A DNA stretch of 64,000 nucleotides from Nonlabens arenilitoris. GTDB taxonomy: Bacteria > Bacteroidota > Bacteroidia > Flavobacteriales > Flavobacteriaceae. The notes beneath the pieces were generated by a model, which ran no database searches, had not been told where the DNA came from, and saw only the letters and a list, made by a program, of their open reading frames with translations. The translations under genes were made by a program, and so were the position numbers. Where the stretch lies: contig NZ_MTPW01000001.1 of NCBI RefSeq assembly GCF_002954765.1, forward strand, positions 3,228,501-3,292,500, given 5' to 3'. Below, one piece after another: positions 1 to 9,066 of the stretch; the first letter of the stretch is position 1; each line of letters starts with the position of its first letter.

Positions 1-370
1 ACCCTACACCTACTATCAATAATAGAATTAATGATATTAAAGGGAAATCTAAACTTACCTGATAAATAGCCAAAGCTATAGCAATAAATTGAACGGGTAA
101 ACGTAACGCTGGTGGTTGTGGCCTTAAATCATCTACAAAACTTACCAATGCAATAATGGTTGTGCCTATAAATAAATATGGGTATTCAAAACCACTGGTA
201 ATAAAAAAAATAAGCAACGCAATGTAGAATATGATACCACCACCTCTTATAGTAATCTGAGTATGTGAACTTCTGTGATTAGGTTTATCTATGATGTTGA
301 ATCTATCTGCTAGTTTTAGATAGACGTAGGAAAGAGATAATAAAACTAAAAATACAAAAATATACAGCAT
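1..370 (-). CDS. Undecaprenyl-phosphate sugar-1-phosphate transferase, WecA/WbpL-like (partial)
   Basis: Reverse-strand reading from an ATG at 370 gives an open frame of about 123 codons that runs off the left edge, so only the N-terminus is seen. It is very hydrophobic, with several membrane spans, and carries the family signature NIIDKPNHRSSHTQ followed by RGGG, then a VDD (aspartate-pair) motif near residue 84. These are typical of the MraY/WecA/WbpL family, which loads the first sugar-1-phosphate onto undecaprenyl phosphate at the inner membrane. Its start overlaps the stop of the upstream reductase gene (TAATG), so the two are probably co-translated. WbpL-like is favoured over WecA because a WbpV-like reductase lies next to it; the donor sugar is inferred. 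Confidence 0.85.
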   Translation of the reverse strand, partial: MLYIFVFLVLLSLSYVYLKLADRFNIIDKPNHRSSHTQITIRGGGIIFYIALLIFFITSGFEYPYLFIGTTIIALVSFVDDLRPQPPALRLPVQFIAIALAIYQVSLDFPLISLILLLIVGVG

Positions 371-1302
371 TATTTAATATTAAATGATTTTACAGTTGCT
401 GTTAAACCAGCTTTAGTATCATAAGGCTTAGATATGTTTAGTACTTTTCTAATCTTACTATTACTTACTTCATAAGATTCAGTTAGCTTTTGCAATCTTT
501 CTCTATTTAAAGGTAATCCCAATAAAGTACCAACACTAGCCATCCATCGTATGAAAGTAGAATTAATAGAAATCAAATTAGGTTTTTTATCAATTGCAAG
601 AGCCATTACTTTTATCAATTCATTAGTTGAAATTGAATAATCATCTGCCATATTAAATACGTCAGAATCAGGCCGTCTAGTTAACAAATTCTCTATTACC
701 TCAGTAATTGTAGTAATAGAAACAAAAGATCTCTTATTATCAAAAGATGCTAGTGGATATGGAATTCCCTTAGAAACTACTTTATACAATAAATTTAAAT
801 TTCCTTTATTACCTGGACCATGAATCATACAAGGTCTAAGGATGTATAATTTTTTATCTGACGGTATGGTCTTACTCAATAAATACTGTTCAGCGAGTGC
901 TTTTGATTTACCGTAAACAGTTCCTGGCTCATAAGGATGATCCTCTTTTAAGATTCCTTTTACTTCATCTGCAACTGCTTTTACTGAGCTAAAATATATA
1001 AACACTTTAGAGTCGGACTGCAAAAATAAGTCAAATAAGCTCTTAGTAAGCTCTGTATTTACTTCGTAATATTCATCATCTAGAGAAGTTTTCTTTAAAT
1101 CATGTGCTTTTCCCGCAAGGTGAATGAATGCATAGGCAGCATTAAAATCGTCTATAGTTAAATTTTCATAGTTCAATGAAGTATTATTCTGTTCTAGCTT
1201 TCGCGAAAGCGGAATAATAGACCAATTTTTATTTTCTAAAAAGGGAACTAAATTTTGACCTACGAAACCTGTTGCACCAGATACAATAATTTTATTCTTC
1301 AT
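370..1302 (-). CDS. NAD-dependent epimerase/dehydratase, WbpV-like nucleotide-sugar reductase
   Basis: This 310-residue short-chain dehydrogenase of the extended type has a Rossmann GATGFVG motif at residues 9-15, a serine pair near 105-106 and the catalytic YGKSK at 130-134. Size and fold fit the WbpV/WreQ group, which reduces a UDP-4-keto-6-deoxy sugar to UDP-N-acetylquinovosamine, and its neighbour is a WbpL-like initiating transferase as in Pseudomonas O-antigen loci. The 4,6-dehydratase needed to make the substrate is not in the window. Residues 32-35 (LSRK) are encoded by a copy of the dispersed palindrome. It overlaps the upstream glycosyltransferase by 11 bases. Family sure, substrate inferred. 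Confidence 0.8.
   Translation of the reverse strand: MKNKIIVSGATGFVGQNLVPFLENKNWSIIPLSRKLEQNNTSLNYENLTIDDFNAAYAFIHLAGKAHDLKKTSLDDEYYEVNTELTKSLFDLFLQSDSKVFIYFSSVKAVADEVKGILKEDHPYEPGTVYGKSKALAEQYLLSKTIPSDKKLYILRPCMIHGPGNKGNLNLLYKVVSKGIPYPLASFDNKRSFVSITTITEVIENLLTRRPDSDVFNMADDYSISTNELIKVMALAIDKKPNLISINSTFIRWMASVGTLLGLPLNRERLQKLTESYEVSNSKIRKVLNISKPYDTKAGLTATVKSFNIK
1197..1210. repeat. Dispersed palindrome copy 1 (perfect 14-mer)
   Basis: Perfect GCTTTCGCGAAAGC inside the WbpV-like gene, read as LSRK. The left flank is A rather than C, so the 16-base form is incomplete. Confidence 0.95.
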
Positions 1303-2470
1303 GAGCCTTGATGATAGACATAGACATTAATTGATTGATACTGGCACGATTGAATTTACTAATGAAACTTGATTTATCAGTAATCAATCCATTAAAGTTT
1401 TTCAATAAATTTACTAATTCAACTGAGTCTGTAGGTTTAAATAGTAAAGTGTCCGGTAATTCTTCTTTAATAAATTGAGCTGCATATCCACCAACTCCTG
1501 CCACTATCGGTTTATTAAAAGTTGCATATTCAAAAAGCTTAGAAGGTAGAACCCTTTCAAAAGCCTTGTAATCATTGAGATGTAGGAAAAGAAAACCGGC
1601 TTCTTGATATAACTCAATCAGTTGTTTTCTTGTAACAGGATCACGCAGTTCAACATTAATAAGTCCTAATCTTTGAATTTCTTCCCTTAATTTTACTTTT
1701 GTCCCACCATCACCGATTAAAATAAAAGTATATTCAGGAAGTTTAGAAGCTGCTTGCGGTATTATTTTATCCAATCCTTGCCCTTCACCCATATTCCCAG
1801 CGTAGATTAAGGTTTTTTTATGTACATGATTAACAACAGGTATTGTTGCTTCAAACTGATCTATAAAAATCTGATCTATACCGTTAGTGTAATAAGTAAA
1901 TGAGGCTTGATTATATTTTTTAAAATATGTTTGAAACCCTTTAGAAACTAAGTTGATGTGATTTGCTCGACTAAATGTATACTTTTCAATAGGTCTCAAA
2001 AACAAATTTAATCCAAACTTTAAGGCTTTAGAATTAAATATCTCAACAACACTTTCTCTAAAAATATCTCTAATATCTAGGTATAATGTTGCTTTATTTT
2101 TACGAGCAATTTTAGAGCCTAAAAAAGCTGTAAACAACCTTGAGGAAGATGCATAAACTAAATCATATTCCCTATCACGAACTAATTGACGCGCCTGATT
2201 ATAAAAATATTTAAAGGCAATGATTTGACCTTTAAGGCCACTACCATGTTTAGGTAATTGGACTCTATGCACAACTACTCCTTCTTCATATACCTCTCTA
2301 GCTTTTGCGTTTGCATCAAAGGAATCATATCTATTAGGAAAAGTAGTAATCACATCAATCGTAGTATCTACTGACTTACTCTTAATCAGAGCTTTGAATA
2401 ATGAAGTGTTACGAAAAGATCCTGCACACAAATCTGGTTCAAAATAGTAAGTTAAAAAAAGGATTCTCAT
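1292..2470 (-). CDS. Glycosyltransferase family 4 (WbuB-like)
   Basis: This 392-residue protein has the two-Rossmann GT-B layout of GT4 enzymes. The N-terminal domain starts with ILFLTYYFEPD, and the donor-binding domain begins at YAGNMGEGQGLDKII. Near the C-terminus SKLFEYATFNKPIVAG resembles the nucleotide-sugar binding E-x7-E region. It likely adds a sugar to the lipid-linked repeat unit on the cytoplasmic face of the membrane. Similar proteins next to WbpL-type transferases are often named WbuB (amino-sugar transferase), but the donor cannot be read from sequence. It overlaps the heparinase-like gene by 4 bases (ATGA type) and the reductase by 11, so it is part of one operon. Confidence 0.88.
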   Translation of the reverse strand: MRILFLTYYFEPDLCAGSFRNTSLFKALIKSKSVDTTIDVITTFPNRYDSFDANAKAREVYEEGVVVHRVQLPKHGSGLKGQIIAFKYFYNQARQLVRDREYDLVYASSSRLFTAFLGSKIARKNKATLYLDIRDIFRESVVEIFNSKALKFGLNLFLRPIEKYTFSRANHINLVSKGFQTYFKKYNQASFTYYTNGIDQIFIDQFEATIPVVNHVHKKTLIYAGNMGEGQGLDKIIPQAASKLPEYTFILIGDGGTKVKLREEIQRLGLINVELRDPVTRKQLIELYQEAGFLFLHLNDYKAFERVLPSKLFEYATFNKPIVAGVGGYAAQFIKEELPDTLLFKPTDSVELVNLLKNFNGLITDKSSFISKFNRASINQLMSMSIIKAHEE

Positions 2471-4026
2471 AAGTCAATAGTGGTCTTCAATTGATTTGCA
2501 AAAGTAACAACTATTTTCGAAGCCTCTTTTGTTTTATTAAAGCCTATCGTTTGATTATATTTTTGAAGCTGTATAGATGTGAAATGTTCAAAACTTATTA
2601 AAATTTTACCATCTATAATAAAGGTATTCTCTTGTGTTCCATTGTCCACATTTCTATTATAATCAATATGAAAATGGGCTTCGTGTGGCACGTTATACTT
2701 AGAATTGACTCGATCATTAATAATCAAAGTTTTATTTAGAAATTCGAAAGTACGATAATGTGTTCCTCCAAAAAACAAGTTGAGTTCAGCTTCTATTTTA
2801 TCATCCGAATCTTCATGAAGTTTTAATTCAGACCTCTCACCTACTCTAAATCCACCCCAGACATCATAAGAGTTTCTTCCACCAATCGCTACTGTATTAT
2901 GAGCAGCAGAAGATCTTTGATTATTACGTAACTTGTTTTTTTCGTATGTAGAAGTTCCCGTTTCAACAAACAGTGGTCTACCCCTAAAATACATAATAAA
3001 TTGCAAGGTATCAGAATGTAAATGTCCCGGTTGATAATTAGAAGCAATATTGGCAACATCCACTACGACTTCATAATTTGAAGTATTCACTTTGCGATAG
3101 CCAGAATCTGACAAAGGTAATTGCAGATAATTAATATCTAAATATTTAGCGTAATTTAAAAGCTCTACAGTTGTAGGAGCAATGTCCGGTGCGGCATCAT
3201 TTATGTAGGGAATGTCACCATTAGAAAAAGAAATTTTTTCTAACCAAGAGAGCATTTTCTTAACCTTTGAGATCAACAATTTATCAATATCAATCTTATT
3301 ACTAATATTAAAATTTATAACATCTAACAAACGATAAAGAATGATTTGATGATACATAGGTGATTGTTCAAAATGTCCACCATCCTTCAAAATCTGTTCA
3401 TTTAATTCCTCTTTTAAAAGCTTTAAACTTTTTGTGTACAAAACTTTATCGTCTAAAAAGATACTAGCCATGTACAAAGCAAAAATGTTTTCAAGAAGAT
3501 GATTTGCAAGAATATGAAATTCGAGATGGTCTCTTAAAATTTTTGTGTCATTTGCAATAACGCCATTAATGTAAGAATCATTAATTTTATGAAATGCTAA
3601 AAACTTAACCCAATTCATTATGCGTAATGAAATTGGATAAGGCTCTAAACCGTCTATTAACTTGTCTCGTTGTAGACTATGATCTTTGATTAATTTATAA
3701 CCGTCTTGTGAGCTGCATTCTTTAGAGTTTAAAAATTCAAAGTAGTTTAAGTTATATGTCCATAGTTTCCCATGATCAGAAAAGTTCCAATTAATTGTGT
3801 TTTCAAAAGTTTCTTCAACATTTAAAAAACAGAAAATACCGTTTTCATAGGATTTACTATTAAATAATACAGGTTTCCAAATGGGAAGCTTATCCAATTT
3901 TACATCAACAAGATTTGGTGCTTTATAATAAAGCGCCTTAAACCTGTACAATAATTGAAACTTTACTTGTTTCCACTTTAAGTATTTAATTGTATGATAA
4001 ATTCGAAGTGCATTTTTCAAGTTCAT
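2467..4026 (-). CDS. Heparinase II/III-like protein
   Basis: This 519-residue protein has an all-alpha N-terminal toroid, visible as many helical segments up to about residue 300, and a C-terminal beta-rich domain. It contains GHLHSDTLQF and SSAAHNTVAIGG, which match conserved His-containing stretches of the heparinase II/III-like family. Characterised members are polysaccharide lyases acting on uronic acid polymers. In bacterial capsule or exopolysaccharide clusters such proteins sit with biosynthesis genes and may trim or modify the product. I see no classical signal peptide, which is odd for a secreted lyase and leaves a cytoplasmic role open. It is followed by the bi-domain oxidoreductase, a common pairing. 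Confidence 0.82.
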   Translation of the reverse strand: MNLKNALRIYHTIKYLKWKQVKFQLLYRFKALYYKAPNLVDVKLDKLPIWKPVLFNSKSYENGIFCFLNVEETFENTINWNFSDHGKLWTYNLNYFEFLNSKECSSQDGYKLIKDHSLQRDKLIDGLEPYPISLRIMNWVKFLAFHKINDSYINGVIANDTKILRDHLEFHILANHLLENIFALYMASIFLDDKVLYTKSLKLLKEELNEQILKDGGHFEQSPMYHQIILYRLLDVINFNISNKIDIDKLLISKVKKMLSWLEKISFSNGDIPYINDAAPDIAPTTVELLNYAKYLDINYLQLPLSDSGYRKVNTSNYEVVVDVANIASNYQPGHLHSDTLQFIMYFRGRPLFVETGTSTYEKNKLRNNQRSSAAHNTVAIGGRNSYDVWGGFRVGERSELKLHEDSDDKIEAELNLFFGGTHYRTFEFLNKTLIINDRVNSKYNVPHEAHFHIDYNRNVDNGTQENTFIIDGKILISFEHFTSIQLQKYNQTIGFNKTKEASKIVVTFANQLKTTIDL

Positions 4027-4089
4027 GGAGCTATATTTACTAGAATTTAGCTAATCTTATTCTACTTTTGTAAAAGAGATAATAAAAAG

Positions 4090-6219
4090 CTAATTCATTA
4101 CGTCTACCCAAGATTGAGATTTTAAGCTCTCAATGGCAGCAAATGATGCTTGAGTAGTATTGACCAATGACTCAAATTCTATTAACGAATCACCTCCTGA
4201 ATTAATCTGTTGAGCAAGTAAAGTAAACTGACTCTTATGACCTTTATCCAACTTTGACTTCATCCCTTTAAACCCTTTAAAGCCATAAGCTTTAAGTTTT
4301 CTCCAATTGTCTAAAACGAGAGTGCGCTCCTGACTATAGATTTCAACACGCTCTTTAGAGTAAGCTTTACTTCCATTTGCAAAGTAATTTATTACCCCAT
4401 TCGATCCGTTTTCATACTTTAATAATATACTTGCATTATCGGTATTTTCTTCAGGATTTATACCCATTGCATTCATACAAACAGAGACTACTTTACTTCC
4501 TGTAAAGTAAGAAATTAAATCTATGAAATGACATGCCTCTCCTATAATACGCCCACCACCAACTTTAAGATCATGCACCCATACATCTGGTGGTATCGCT
4601 CCCGCATTCATCGTGGCAATTACATTAATTGGTGTATCTCCATAACCGATTGCTTTTTTCATTTTTAAAGCATGAGGAGAAAATCTACGATTAAATCCGA
4701 CAGTTAGCGTAGCCTTACTATTATTGTAGGCATTAATAATCTCTTTAAGTTCTTCATTATTAAGCGCGAGAGGTTTCTCTACAAAGACATTCTTACCAGC
4801 CATTAGAGCAGCTTTTACCATCGGAGCATGTAAGTGATGTCTAGTGGTAATCATTACCGTATTAATATTAGCGTCTTTAAGAACTTGGTCATAATCCGTC
4901 GTACTTTGAATGATCTGAAACTTTTTTGCAAGAGTAGTTCCAGATAAACCACCTGAACTTACTATATATTGTAAATCCATACCAAGATTCATCATGGCTG
5001 GTAACATAGTCATTTTTGTGAAATTTCCAGCTCCAACAATAGCAACTCCTTTATTTGATTTATTACTAGAATTACCCCTATTTTGAGAAACAGTTATGGT
5101 ATTAGAATAGGTGATATCACTGTAGTTAAGCAGTGAGGCTATTGATTTAGAACTTCCAATTTCTCCATAGATCTTAAGATAATCCTTTAATTCAACAACT
5201 TCAGTTATTAAAGGATCCACCTCTATATACTTTTTAGAAATCGAACTCAGTATAGTTTCAAAATTGCGTTTTTCTGTCCATCTTACAAAAGGAAGAGGAT
5301 AATCGTTTCCTTTAGTCTCATAATCTTCATCATAACGTCCTGGTCCATAAGAACAGGAAACTTGAAATGATAATTCTTTTTCATAGAATTCTGCTCTACT
5401 TAACTCCAAACCTATCACACCAACTAAAATGATTCGACCTCTCTTACGAGACATTTGTGCAGCTTGCGAAATAACATCATTAGATTTAGTTGATGCGGTG
5501 ATAATAACTCCATCAGCTCCAACACCATCGGTAAGTTGCATTACGGTTTTAACAGGATCTTCTCCTTGAGCTGGATTGATTGTAGTAATTCCCCATTTTT
5601 TAGCAAGATCAAGTTTCATTTGATCAAAATCTATTCCTATAACATTACATCCATTTGCTTTTAAAAGTTGTGCTGTCATTAAACCTATAAGACCTAATCC
5701 GGTAACTACAATAGTTTCGCCTAGCGTAGGTTCACACAATCTGATTCCTTGAAGACCTATACTACCTATAACAGTAAAAGCAGCTTGCTCATCTGTTACA
5801 TTATCTGGAATAGAGGCTACCAGGTTTTTTGGAATACATACAAATTCCGCATGTCCACCATTTGAAGCAACGCGATCACCTACTTTAAATTCTGAAACAC
5901 CTTCTCCTACTTCTATAACCTTTCCTACGTTACAATAACCTAACGGAAGTGGCTCTCCCAATTTATTAAAAACGGCTTCTAATGTAGGCATCAAACCCTC
6001 GGTCTTGATTTTATCAAGTACCATTTTCACTTTATCTGGTTGTTGACGAGCTTTGGAAATCAAATTAGATTTCCCAAATTCTACCAACATGCGCTCAGTT
6101 CCAAGAGAAACTAGAGATTTAGTAGTTTGTATAAGTACATGACCACGTTTTACTTGTGGTGCAGGCAATTCTTCTAATATAGTTTCTCCCGTTTTAAAGG
6201 ATTGTATGATTTGCTTCAT
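4090..6219 (-). CDS. Bi-domain oxidoreductase: zinc-type alcohol dehydrogenase fused to Gfo/Idh/MocA
   Basis: This 709-residue protein joins two NAD(P)-binding enzymes. Residues 1 to about 360 are a medium-chain dehydrogenase with GYCNVGKVIEVGEGV and the Rossmann motif GLGLIGLMTA. Residues from about 390 are a Gfo/Idh/MocA sugar oxidoreductase with VAIVGAGNFTK and the family motif VEKPLALN. The fusion recurs in bacterial polysaccharide clusters beside heparinase-like genes, as here. It presumably oxidises or reduces a nucleotide sugar or a sugar in the polymer, but the substrate is unknown. A 63-base gap separates it from the heparinase-like gene, and its start lies 3 bases after the acyltransferase stop. 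Confidence 0.87.
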   Translation of the reverse strand: MKQIIQSFKTGETILEELPAPQVKRGHVLIQTTKSLVSLGTERMLVEFGKSNLISKARQQPDKVKMVLDKIKTEGLMPTLEAVFNKLGEPLPLGYCNVGKVIEVGEGVSEFKVGDRVASNGGHAEFVCIPKNLVASIPDNVTDEQAAFTVIGSIGLQGIRLCEPTLGETIVVTGLGLIGLMTAQLLKANGCNVIGIDFDQMKLDLAKKWGITTINPAQGEDPVKTVMQLTDGVGADGVIITASTKSNDVISQAAQMSRKRGRIILVGVIGLELSRAEFYEKELSFQVSCSYGPGRYDEDYETKGNDYPLPFVRWTEKRNFETILSSISKKYIEVDPLITEVVELKDYLKIYGEIGSSKSIASLLNYSDITYSNTITVSQNRGNSSNKSNKGVAIVGAGNFTKMTMLPAMMNLGMDLQYIVSSGGLSGTTLAKKFQIIQSTTDYDQVLKDANINTVMITTRHHLHAPMVKAALMAGKNVFVEKPLALNNEELKEIINAYNNSKATLTVGFNRRFSPHALKMKKAIGYGDTPINVIATMNAGAIPPDVWVHDLKVGGGRIIGEACHFIDLISYFTGSKVVSVCMNAMGINPEENTDNASILLKYENGSNGVINYFANGSKAYSKERVEIYSQERTLVLDNWRKLKAYGFKGFKGMKSKLDKGHKSQFTLLAQQINSGGDSLIEFESLVNTTQASFAAIESLKSQSWVDVMN

Positions 6220-6221
6220 CT

Positions 6222-6746
6222 CTAATTTCTTTTTTTAATCAATTTAGCGGGAACTCCTCCAACTATAGTAAATGGTTCTACGTCTTTTGTCACTACACTG
6301 CCGGCTGCGATCACAGCACCTTCACCTATAATTACTCCTGCAACAATGGTGCAATTACCACCAATCCATACATCACACTCTATAATAACTTTTTCTTTGT
6401 TATGTCCAGAACCAAAAATATGGCCTTTATTTTCAGGAATCACATGATTGGCTGAAGAAATTATTGTTCGATATCCAATTAAGGTTCGGTCTCCAATTTC
6501 CACTTGACCTCCCGTTGTTATAATGACTCCCCATGCTAAATCAACGTGATTACCCAGTTTAAGTTTGCGACAAGGATTAATTTTAATTCCTGGATAATAT
6601 GTGATTGATTTCCCTATTTTGGCCCCTTGAAGTCTCAAATAATTAGATTTTATAACATTAAAAACCTGATGTCTAGGCAAAGAAAAAACTATGGAAGACA
6701 TAGATTCATAAGTACAAACAAGAAAGTTTTTGATTAAATTATTCAT
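6222..6746 (-). CDS. Hexapeptide-repeat acyltransferase (WbbJ/maltose O-acetyltransferase-like)
   Basis: This 174-residue protein has a left-handed beta-helix made of hexapeptide repeats from about residue 50 onward. The C-terminal stretch includes [20 protein letters not shown] and ends in [13 protein letters not shown], the hallmark of the galactoside/maltose acetyltransferase group. The catalytic His is probably in SSANHVIP. It likely O-acetylates a sugar of the repeat unit using acetyl-CoA in the cytoplasm. It overlaps the upstream glycosyltransferase by 8 bases. Family is clear; the acceptor is not known. Confidence 0.88.
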   Translation of the reverse strand: MNNLIKNFLVCTYESMSSIVFSLPRHQVFNVIKSNYLRLQGAKIGKSITYYPGIKINPCRKLKLGNHVDLAWGVIITTGGQVEIGDRTLIGYRTIISSANHVIPENKGHIFGSGHNKEKVIIECDVWIGGNCTIVAGVIIGEGAVIAAGSVVTKDVEPFTIVGGVPAKLIKKRN

Positions 6747-7881
6747 TTAAAAATCTTTGTATGAATTCAAATTGTAGTTGCACTTTTGCTTTTGGAGATG
6801 GATAAGTACTTGATATTTCGACTCCACGATCAACAATTTTTTTTAAGAACGAAGGTTCGTTTTTTAATTTCAAAATCATCTTTGCAATATGTTTGGTATT
6901 CATCCTTTCCACATATACCGCGGCATCCTTACAAATCGCTCTAGACCACTCTTCATCAGAAATTATTAATGGTTTTTTGAAATACCAAGCTTCAATTATA
7001 TTATTACTAAAACTTTCTAAAAGACTGAACAATCCAATAGCGTTAGAGTTTTGAATAACTGAAGGAATCTCAGCGGGAAGTACTCCTCCTATTAATTCAA
7101 TATTCTCAGAAACTTGCAAATCTTGAGCTATTTCCTTTAACTGCTTACTCTTCTCATGCTTCTCATCTAGTGTCAAACGAAATTTTACAGATGTGCACCC
7201 CTCATCTTTTAAAGATTTTAATATATAGGGAATAACCTCTATGTTTTTATTCGGGTGCCAACCGGTCAATAATAGAACTACGAATGGTTTTTCAACATTA
7301 AAAACATCTGCGTCTATGTTTTGTGTGTCGTTATTATTTGGATAAGTCGAAATCGAAGGCAATATTAAAGTAGTTTTATGTCTTGGGTAATTGAACAACT
7401 CACTACACCTTTTTTGCATAGCTTCATTCTCGAAAATAATAGCATCCGATTTCAAAGTATTTTTCAATCTATACCAATCAATTAGTTTATGTTTTATTTT
7501 TTTTAATCCTTTATAAGAAAACCAAAAATCAATTTCAGGGAAAAATAGATTAGAGTAAGCACAACCGGTAATAGAGGGGATACCTTTGACAAAAATACCT
7601 GGACCGAAAAGTGTATAAATAACATCTATATTATGAGTGAAAACAATCTTTTTTAAATTGAAATAACTAAATAAAAACCTGCCTATTAAACTCGTTTCAA
7701 CTTCAATAAAATTAGCCCCTTTACTTTGAAGAAGTAACGCTGTATGACTTCCTTTCGTTGTTAGATACAATAGTTCATCACAGTATACCAATGGAGCTTG
7801 TGTTATAAAGTTTGCCGCAACCTGTTGACCTCCTCCGCTTTTAATCGGAATTAGATTTATTAATATTTTTACTGAATTCAT
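6739..7881 (-). CDS. Glycosyltransferase family 4
   Basis: This 380-residue GT-B protein begins with a [10 protein letters not shown] loop near residue 16. The donor-side domain contains [14 protein letters not shown] and, near residue 290, [20 protein letters not shown], which matches the E-x7-E region of GT4 enzymes. It has no membrane span and would act on the inner face of the membrane in repeat-unit assembly. It overlaps the following acyltransferase by 8 bases and starts 13 bases after the preceding GT4 gene. Linkage and sugar cannot be assigned. Confidence 0.87.
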   Translation of the reverse strand: MNSVKILINLIPIKSGGGQQVAANFITQAPLVYCDELLYLTTKGSHTALLLQSKGANFIEVETSLIGRFLFSYFNLKKIVFTHNIDVIYTLFGPGIFVKGIPSITGCAYSNLFFPEIDFWFSYKGLKKIKHKLIDWYRLKNTLKSDAIIFENEAMQKRCSELFNYPRHKTTLILPSISTYPNNNDTQNIDADVFNVEKPFVVLLLTGWHPNKNIEVIPYILKSLKDEGCTSVKFRLTLDEKHEKSKQLKEIAQDLQVSENIELIGGVLPAEIPSVIQNSNAIGLFSLLESFSNNIIEAWYFKKPLIISDEEWSRAICKDAAVYVERMNTKHIAKMILKLKNEPSFLKKIVDRGVEISSTYPSPKAKVQLQFEFIQRFLNE

Positions 7882-7894
7882 TTCAATTTCATAA

Positions 7895-9055
7895 TTATTC
7901 AGATTCGGAAAACTTTAAAATTTTATTCATCCATTTTTCAGATGAATAATTTTCTAATACGTTAACGTAAGCAGTTTCTTTTATTTTTTCGATATCGTAT
8001 GTTCCTTTTTCAATTTCAAAAATAATCTCGGTAATTTGCTCATGTTCTCTAGGCTCTACTAAAAAACCATTTTTCAAATGATTTATAGTATCTGCTAAGC
8101 CTCCAATATTACTTGCTATTAGTGGAGTTTTTAAGTACATAGATTCCAGCATGGTAAGTGAGGTGGCTTCAATATAATTTCCAACAGGGATAGATGGCAC
8201 GATACTAATCTCAGCATTTTTAATAAAACTTAAAGCCTCCATATTGGACAAAGAACCTTTAAATTCTATCAAATTAGCTTTTATGTCTTCATGAAATTCT
8301 TTGTGCAACTTTTCTTTCAAAGGTCCACTACCAATAACCAAAAGTTTATCAAAAATTGGATTTGAGCTTTTACTAATATAATTGATTGCTCCTCTTACGC
8401 CATATTCGACTCCATTTTTCTCGTGTAAATGTCGAACAATTACAGCGTATTTATTTCTACCAAACGCAGAAGTGTTAACTAGATCTAATTTTTTAACATC
8501 AATAGCATTAGGAACAACAATATATTTCTTATCAGTATTATCGCACTCAATTTTTTTCTCTAAATCAATCTGTAATTGATCAACACCTATTACCTTATCA
8601 ATTTGTTTCGATATCGCTATATCAAGAAATTTTGCCATTGCATAAATAGTCTTATTATTAGAAGTAATTAAAAATTGTTCAGAAAAAGGAGCATGAAGAA
8701 CTTGAGTAATCGAAATTTTATCTTTATTCCTATATTTTGCAATTATAGCCGCTAATGCAGAATATCGATCATGTGTAATGATATCATAAGAATGAGTTCC
8801 AATATTCTTCTGCAAAACATTATTTAATTCTTTATAAAGAGATAAAGATTTAACAATCAAACTAACGGATTCAAATCCAATAAGGTTTAAAAATGTAGAA
8901 ATAACCTTAGCAACAAATGACTCTTTTTTTGATAATCCAAGGATAAAAGTATGATTCTTATTGCTAAGACTTGACTTCATTGTCGCTAAATGAGTCCCCA
9001 CACCTCCACTTTCAAAGGTCGAATGACTTGTTAAAATTATAAGTTTAGATTTCAT
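7895..9055 (-). CDS. Glycosyltransferase family 4
   Basis: This 386-residue protein has a GT-B fold. SGGVGTHLATM near residue 16 is the N-domain glycine loop, VIGSGPLKEKLHKEF is the start of a donor-domain segment, and SLTMLESMYLKTPLIASNIGG near 305 is the GT4 E-x7-E motif followed by a typical GG turn. Probable role is adding one sugar of the surface-polysaccharide repeat. It sits 11 bases after the Wzy-like gene and 13 before the next GT4. Substrate unknown. Confidence 0.9.
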   Translation of the reverse strand: MKSKLIILTSHSTFESGGVGTHLATMKSSLSNKNHTFILGLSKKESFVAKVISTFLNLIGFESVSLIVKSLSLYKELNNVLQKNIGTHSYDIITHDRYSALAAIIAKYRNKDKISITQVLHAPFSEQFLITSNNKTIYAMAKFLDIAISKQIDKVIGVDQLQIDLEKKIECDNTDKKYIVVPNAIDVKKLDLVNTSAFGRNKYAVIVRHLHEKNGVEYGVRGAINYISKSSNPIFDKLLVIGSGPLKEKLHKEFHEDIKANLIEFKGSLSNMEALSFIKNAEISIVPSIPVGNYIEATSLTMLESMYLKTPLIASNIGGLADTINHLKNGFLVEPREHEQITEIIFEIEKGTYDIEKIKETAYVNVLENYSSEKWMNKILKFSESE

Positions 9056-9066
9056 AGATGTGTGAA

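Noticed and set aside
2301..2314. GCTTTTGCGTTTGC as a further palindrome copy
   Set aside because: Four of 14 bases differ and the symmetry is lost; it also encodes an ordinary stretch of the GT4.
4060..4072. Plus-strand TACTTTTG-like promoter element upstream of the heparinase-like gene
   Set aside because: It points away from any gene on the plus strand, so it is probably a chance match.
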